A DNA stretch of 6,764 nucleotides from an uncultured Clostridia bacterium (GTDB lineage Bacteria; Bacillota; Clostridia; Oscillospirales; Ruminococcaceae). How positions within the stretch are numbered: position 1 is the first letter of the stretch; each line of letters begins with the position of its first letter. The stretch is taken from positions 1-6,764 of the forward strand of contig CAMDZU010000073.1 of NCBI GenBank assembly GCA_945910715.1. The letters run 5' to 3'. The position numbers were made by a program, and so were the translations under genes. The notes beneath the pieces were generated by a model. The model was not told the origin of the DNA, did no database searches, and was given only the letters and a program-made list of their open reading frames with translations. Shown here in pieces: positions 6,537-6,764 of this stretch.

Positions 6537-6764
6537 ATTTCCTTTTCCTTATCAGCGCAGCAAGCGTCAATTTTATCAACGTACTTGTCTGTAATATCCT
6601 GAACGTTCTTTTCACAGGTCTTTAAGTCGTCCTCTGTGATTTCGCTGTTCTTCTTCATTGTCTTGTACTTGTCAATAGTATCACGGCGGATGTTTCTGAT
6701 TGTTACCTTTGCTTCCTCGCCGTAGTTCTTTATCTGCTTAACAAGCTCTTTTCTGCGCTCCTCT
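6524..6764 (-). CDS. frr: ribosome recycling factor, C-terminal part (5' end outside window)
   Basis: RRF works with EF-G to split post-termination ribosomes for another round of translation. Only the last 79 codons plus TAA (6526-6524) are present, out of about 185 in the family. The frame runs off the right edge, with one base of the preceding codon at 6764. The visible part is the end of the long three-helix bundle. It begins EERRKELVKQ, continues with the conserved VTIRNIRRD (residues 20-28 of the fragment) and ends DKEKEIMTI, closely matching the pattern of bacterial RRFs such as E. coli (ERRKDLVK, VRNVRRD, DKEAELM). It is highly charged and rich in Lys and Glu, as expected. The gene leads directly into uppS, as in Firmicutes generally. 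Confidence 0.95.
   Translation of the reverse strand, partial: EERRKELVKQIKNYGEEAKVTIRNIRRDTIDKYKTMKKNSEITEDDLKTCEKNVQDITDKYVDKIDACCADKEKEIMTI

Overview
The window is a single block of seven genes, all on the minus strand, so transcription runs from right to left. In transcription order they are frr (3' end only), uppS, cdsA, dxr, rseP, ispG and polC (5' end only). The order frr-uppS-cdsA-dxr-rseP-(...)-polC is a well-known Firmicutes arrangement. A PolC-type polymerase with a DnaQ-like exonuclease inserted in its PHP domain confirms a low-GC Gram-positive lineage. The ispG gene between rseP and polC, together with moderate base composition and full use of the MEP isoprenoid route, suggests a Clostridia member, perhaps of the Ruminococcaceae/Oscillospirales type. 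That finer placement is inference.

Layout by plus-strand position: 1-1629 polC N-terminal 543 codons, running off the left edge; 1645-2679 ispG; 2681-3724 rseP; 3751-4893 dxr; 4938-5786 cdsA; 5804-6520 uppS; 6524-6764 frr C-terminal 79 codons, running off the right edge. The gaps are 15, 1, 26, 44, 17 and 3 bases, so almost no sequence is noncoding and no gene-free stretch approaches 300 bases. I see no convincing internal promoter or terminator, no RNA gene, mobile element, CRISPR array or long repeat.

The genes share a membrane-supply theme. Dxr and IspG are an early and a late step of the MEP pathway that makes IPP/DMAPP. UppS polymerises IPP into undecaprenyl diphosphate, the wall-glycan carrier lipid. 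CdsA makes CDP-diacylglycerol for phospholipids. RseP is an intramembrane protease. Frr and PolC flank these with ribosome recycling and chromosome replication.

The genes themselves are orthodox. The part worth a second look is at translation level. The dxr start codon has no Shine-Dalgarno (SD) sequence next to it. Instead a strong AAGGAGG overlapping the cdsA stop codon is separated from the dxr ATG by a near-perfect 29-base hairpin which, when folded, would bring the SD to about 10 nt from the ATG. The same SD also precedes a three-codon mini-ORF inside the hairpin. A second, smaller hairpin at the frr/uppS junction buries the uppS start codon and suggests translational coupling.
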